A stretch of DNA of 7,440 nucleotides from a bacterium (GTDB taxonomy: Bacteria; Oederibacteriota; Muellerivitia; Muellerivitales; Muellerivitaceae). Position 1 is the first letter of the stretch. Each line of letters starts with the position of its first letter. Under the pieces are notes generated by a model. It was given only the letters and a program-made list of their open reading frames with translations, ran no database searches and was not told where the DNA came from. The stretch covers positions 1-7,440 of the forward strand of contig JAICXI010000079.1 in NCBI GenBank assembly GCA_025980505.1. Direction: 5' to 3'. The translations under genes were made by a program, and so were the position numbers. Shown one piece after another: positions 5,912-7,440 of this stretch.

Positions 5912-6400
5912 TCAATTCTTCTTGGCTCCCAGCTCCCGCACGCCTTCCTGAATGAGCTTTTCCTGGGCCTTGGCGTCCACGGAAGACCGCAGGATCTTCT
6001 CGGCGATGGTCACCGCCAGGGTTCCCACTTCTTTTTGGAGGGACTGGGCCACCGATTGCCGCTCGCTTTCAATGGCCTTGCGGGCCTCGGCTAGGATGAG
6101 TTCGGCCTCTTTCCGCGCGGCCTGGATCGCCCCATCCCGGGCATGGGTGGCTTCCTGCCGGGTCCGCTGCAGGATGTCGGCCGTATTTTGTTCCAGTTCC
6201 CTCACTTTTGTCTCAAATTCAACCTTCAGTGCCTCGGCGTCCTTCTGGCGCTTTTCCGCCGTGGCCAACTGTTCCTCGATTTTCTTTTGGCGGCTTTCCA
6301 TCCATCCCCGTAAATAAGGAAGGAAGATTTTGGAGGACAGCCACATTCCCACGAGGAAGGTGATCAACTGCAGGACAAAAACATTCAGGTTAAATTCCAT
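5912..6400 (-). CDS. atpF: ATP synthase F0 subunit b
   Basis: Subunit b forms the peripheral stalk that holds the F1 head still against the turning rotor. The 162-residue product, a usual length, has one N-terminal membrane span (about residues 6-27, F-V-L-Q-L-I-T-F-L-V-G-M-W-L). A short membrane-exit segment, S-S-K-I-F-L-P-Y-L-R-G-W-M-E-S-R, follows. The rest is a long, highly charged, Ala- and Glu-rich coiled coil to the C-terminus, which would dimerise and meet delta. The gene starts at the ATG at 6400 with AAGGG (complement of 6407-6411) 6 nt upstream. Only one b-type gene is present between atpE and atpH, so the stalk is probably a b homodimer with no separate b'. A strong hairpin separates it from atpE. 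Confidence 0.96.
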   Translation of the reverse strand: MEFNLNVFVLQLITFLVGMWLSSKIFLPYLRGWMESRQKKIEEQLATAEKRQKDAEALKVEFETKVRELEQNTADILQRTRQEATHARDGAIQAARKEAELILAEARKAIESERQSVAQSLQKEVGTLAVTIAEKILRSSVDAKAQEKLIQEGVRELGAKKN

Positions 6401-6418
6401 GGTTTACCCTTATCCCAA

Positions 6419-6450
6419 ACACCCCCGGGCGCTCGCGTTCCCGGGGGCGT
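6419..6450 (-). other. Strong GC-rich hairpin in the atpE-atpF spacer
   Basis: On the transcribed strand ACGCCCCCGGG and CCCGGGGGUGU form an 11-bp stem (one G-U pair) around a 10-nt loop. It starts 17 nt after the atpE stop. The downstream bases are only briefly U-rich (UGUUUGGG), so it is at best a weak or partial terminator. It may instead block 3' exonucleases and favour the upstream atpE message. That role is inference. Confidence 0.75.
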
Positions 6451-6467
6451 CTCTTTCGATTTTCACT

Positions 6468-6827
6468 TCAGCCGACGATGAACAATCCTTTGAAGGGGTT
6501 GGCGAAAATGAGGATCATGGCGACCGCCAAGGCGTAAATGCAAAGGGACTCGATGAAGGCCAAGCCGATGATCATATTGGTCTGGATGGTTCCCACCATT
6601 TCCGGCTGGCGGGCCATCGCTTCCAGGGCCTTTCCCACCGTGGAACCCATGCCCACTCCCGTACCGATCGTCCCCATGCCGATGGCCAACCCGGCTCCTA
6701 AAACGGTTAACCCGAAGAACCAGACGCTTCCATCCGCCGCCCTGGTCACGGCCGCGCCTTCGGCCCAAACCGCGCTGGTGGCGGCGAAAAGCAACCCCAT
6801 CATTGTCAGCATCAAAATCTTTTTCAT
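6468..6827 (-). CDS. atpE: ATP synthase F0 subunit c with N-terminal signal-like extension
   Basis: Subunit c forms the rotor ring that carries ions across the membrane. The 119-residue product is longer than the usual 70-90. The extra part looks like a signal peptide: K2-K3, a hydrophobic stretch to about residue 20, and V-W-A at 20-22 as a possible cleavage site. This would leave a mature protein of about 97 residues. Two transmembrane helices follow, joined by the polar loop A-R-Q-P (72-75). The ion-carrying carboxylate is Glu 93 in G-L-A-F-I-E-S-L-C-I-Y. Aligned by eye to Na+-type rings, the helix-1 Gln is Met 60 and the Thr after Glu-Ser is Leu, so proton transport is more likely. AAGGAG lies 6 nt before the ATG at 6827. 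Confidence 0.95.
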   Translation of the reverse strand: MKKILMLTMMGLLFAATSAVWAEGAAVTRAADGSVWFFGLTVLGAGLAIGMGTIGTGVGMGSTVGKALEAMARQPEMVGTIQTNMIIGLAFIESLCIYALAVAMILIFANPFKGLFIVG

Positions 6828-6833
6828 CCTCGT

Positions 6834-6846
6834 CTCCTTAAAAAAA
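6834..6846 (-). promoter_or_regulatory. Ribosome-binding site of atpE with upstream U-run
   Basis: AAGGAG (complement of 6834-6839) lies 6 nt before the atpE ATG and is directly preceded by seven U residues (complement of 6840-6846). A U-rich segment just upstream of the atpE ribosome-binding site is a known translation enhancer in E. coli. A similar role here, giving the excess of c needed for the ring, is inference. Confidence 0.6.
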
Positions 6847-6868
6847 TAGTTTCAAGAATCGCCAGGGA

Positions 6869-6908
6869 CAAGCGGGGGCAAGCCGTGGCGGATCCCGCTT
6901 GCGCGGGA
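6869..6908 (-). other. Mutually exclusive hairpins in the atpB-atpE spacer
   Basis: The segment around 6893-6901 can pair in two ways. With its near neighbour it makes a 6-bp stem on the transcript, UCCCGC-GCAA-GCGGGA, with a GNRA-type tetraloop (6893-6908). With a distal segment it makes a perfect 8-bp stem, CAAGCGGG/CCCGCTTG (6869-6876 and 6894-6901). A third short option uses GCAAGC (6878-6883) with GCTTGC (6897-6902). The structures cannot coexist. The arrangement resembles a switch, but a chance product of GC-rich repeats is equally possible. Confidence 0.5.
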
Positions 6909-6929
6909 ACGTCGAAATCGAACCTGGAA

Positions 6930-7440
6930 CTAAGCCCGGGCGTGTTCCTCACCCTGGCCCTCATGTTGTTCGTGCTCCTGTACCGCGCCGCCGATGTAAA
7001 CCATGGAAAGGAGCATGAACACGAAAGCCTGGATGAAGGATACGAACACTCCCAAGATCACGATGGCCACCCGCACCAGGCCCGGCGTAATGGCGAACAT
7101 CTTGGAAACGAGGCTGTCCCCCCAGAAGGCCATCATCAGCATGATGGAAACCCCGAGGATCTTCTCCTTCCCCATCATGTTCCCGAACAACCGCATGGTC
7201 AGGGAGACGGGCTTCACCAATTCGCCTACCCCATGCAGGACCGGCATCAGGCAGCAGAGAACGATATAGATGGATCTCATCATGACCTTCAACGCCAACC
7301 CCGACTTGGGGTCCACGTCGATCTTGGGAGGCAGGAAATGGGAGAGGTAGCCGAGAATCCCCTTCTCCTTGATGCCCCAGACATGGGTCGAGAAGAAAAC
7401 GATCAAGGCCATCCCGACGTTCACGTCCACCCGGCTGGTG
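6930..7440 (-). CDS. atpB: ATP synthase F0 subunit a, C-terminal part (cut by window edge)
   Basis: Subunit a forms the two half-channels that lead ions to and from the c-ring. About 169 C-terminal residues are visible; the frame stays open to the right edge. The GTG at 7430 is an internal Val in T-S-R-V-D-V-N-V-G-M-A-L and not a start. The essential arginine is in V-S-L-T-M-R-L-F-G-N-M-M-G-K-E-K (E. coli R210 equivalent). The last helix pair contains F-I-Q-A-F-V-F-M-L-L-S-M-V-Y-I, with the Gln equivalent to E. coli Q252. After the arginine the usual A-G-E is G-K-E followed by another Lys, a less common form. The C-terminus carries a charged His/Glu-rich tail, E-H-E-Q-H-E-G-Q-G-E-E-H-A-R-A. 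It is the first atp gene in view and precedes atpE by 102 bp. Confidence 0.95.
   Translation of the reverse strand, partial: TSRVDVNVGMALIVFFSTHVWGIKEKGILGYLSHFLPPKIDVDPKSGLALKVMMRSIYIVLCCLMPVLHGVGELVKPVSLTMRLFGNMMGKEKILGVSIMLMMAFWGDSLVSKMFAITPGLVRVAIVILGVFVSFIQAFVFMLLSMVYIGGAVQEHEQHEGQGEEHARA

Noticed and set aside
5131..5955. Plus-strand open frame of about 274 codons opposite atpH
   Set aside because: It spans two spacers and the whole delta gene in antisense. Composition and context fit a chance frame.
6893..6908. Intrinsic terminator after atpB
   Set aside because: The 6-bp stem with GCAA loop is not followed by a T-run on the transcribed strand, and the essential atpE lies just downstream.

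Overview
The window is one strand-coherent block. Every gene is on the minus strand, so transcription runs from right to left. It carries the F-type ATP synthase operon in the classical bacterial order: atpB (a, cut by the right edge), atpE (c), atpF (b), atpH (delta), atpA (alpha), atpG (gamma), atpD (beta) and atpC (epsilon). A small Rieske [2Fe-2S] protein gene follows, and then the first 39 codons of acpS (holo-ACP synthase), cut by the left edge. The eight atp genes would encode the whole enzyme: a membrane rotor and stator (a, c, b) and a soluble head (alpha, beta, gamma, delta, epsilon). Catalytic motifs are intact in both nucleotide-binding subunits, and the ion-carrying Glu of c and the essential Arg of a are present, so the complex looks functional.

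The organism looks like a moderately GC-rich, Gram-negative-type bacterium, probably from a poorly sampled environmental lineage. This is inference from three things: a single b subunit with no b' (so not a cyanobacterium or typical alphaproteobacterium), a c subunit with a predicted cleavable N-terminal signal sequence, and intergenic repeats of the CACCACAGAGG..CACAGAG type. I cannot name a phylum from the sequence.

The protein content is ordinary. The unusual part is between the genes. Classical atp operons are tightly packed, but here all seven internal spacers are about 67 to 123 bp and each can fold into at least one GC-rich hairpin. Two spacers (atpA-atpG and atpD-atpC) hold diverged copies of the same palindromic repeat, and the end of that repeat supplies the AAAAGG ribosome-binding site of the next gene. 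Two more spacers (atpH-atpA and atpC-Rieske) carry the related core ACCGCAGA. The spacers either side of atpE, whose product is needed in many copies per complex, hold respectively a pair of mutually exclusive stems and a strong 11-bp stem.

I see no mobile element, CRISPR array, RNA gene or exotic system. No gene-free stretch exceeds about 125 bp. The promoter of the operon must lie beyond the right edge.
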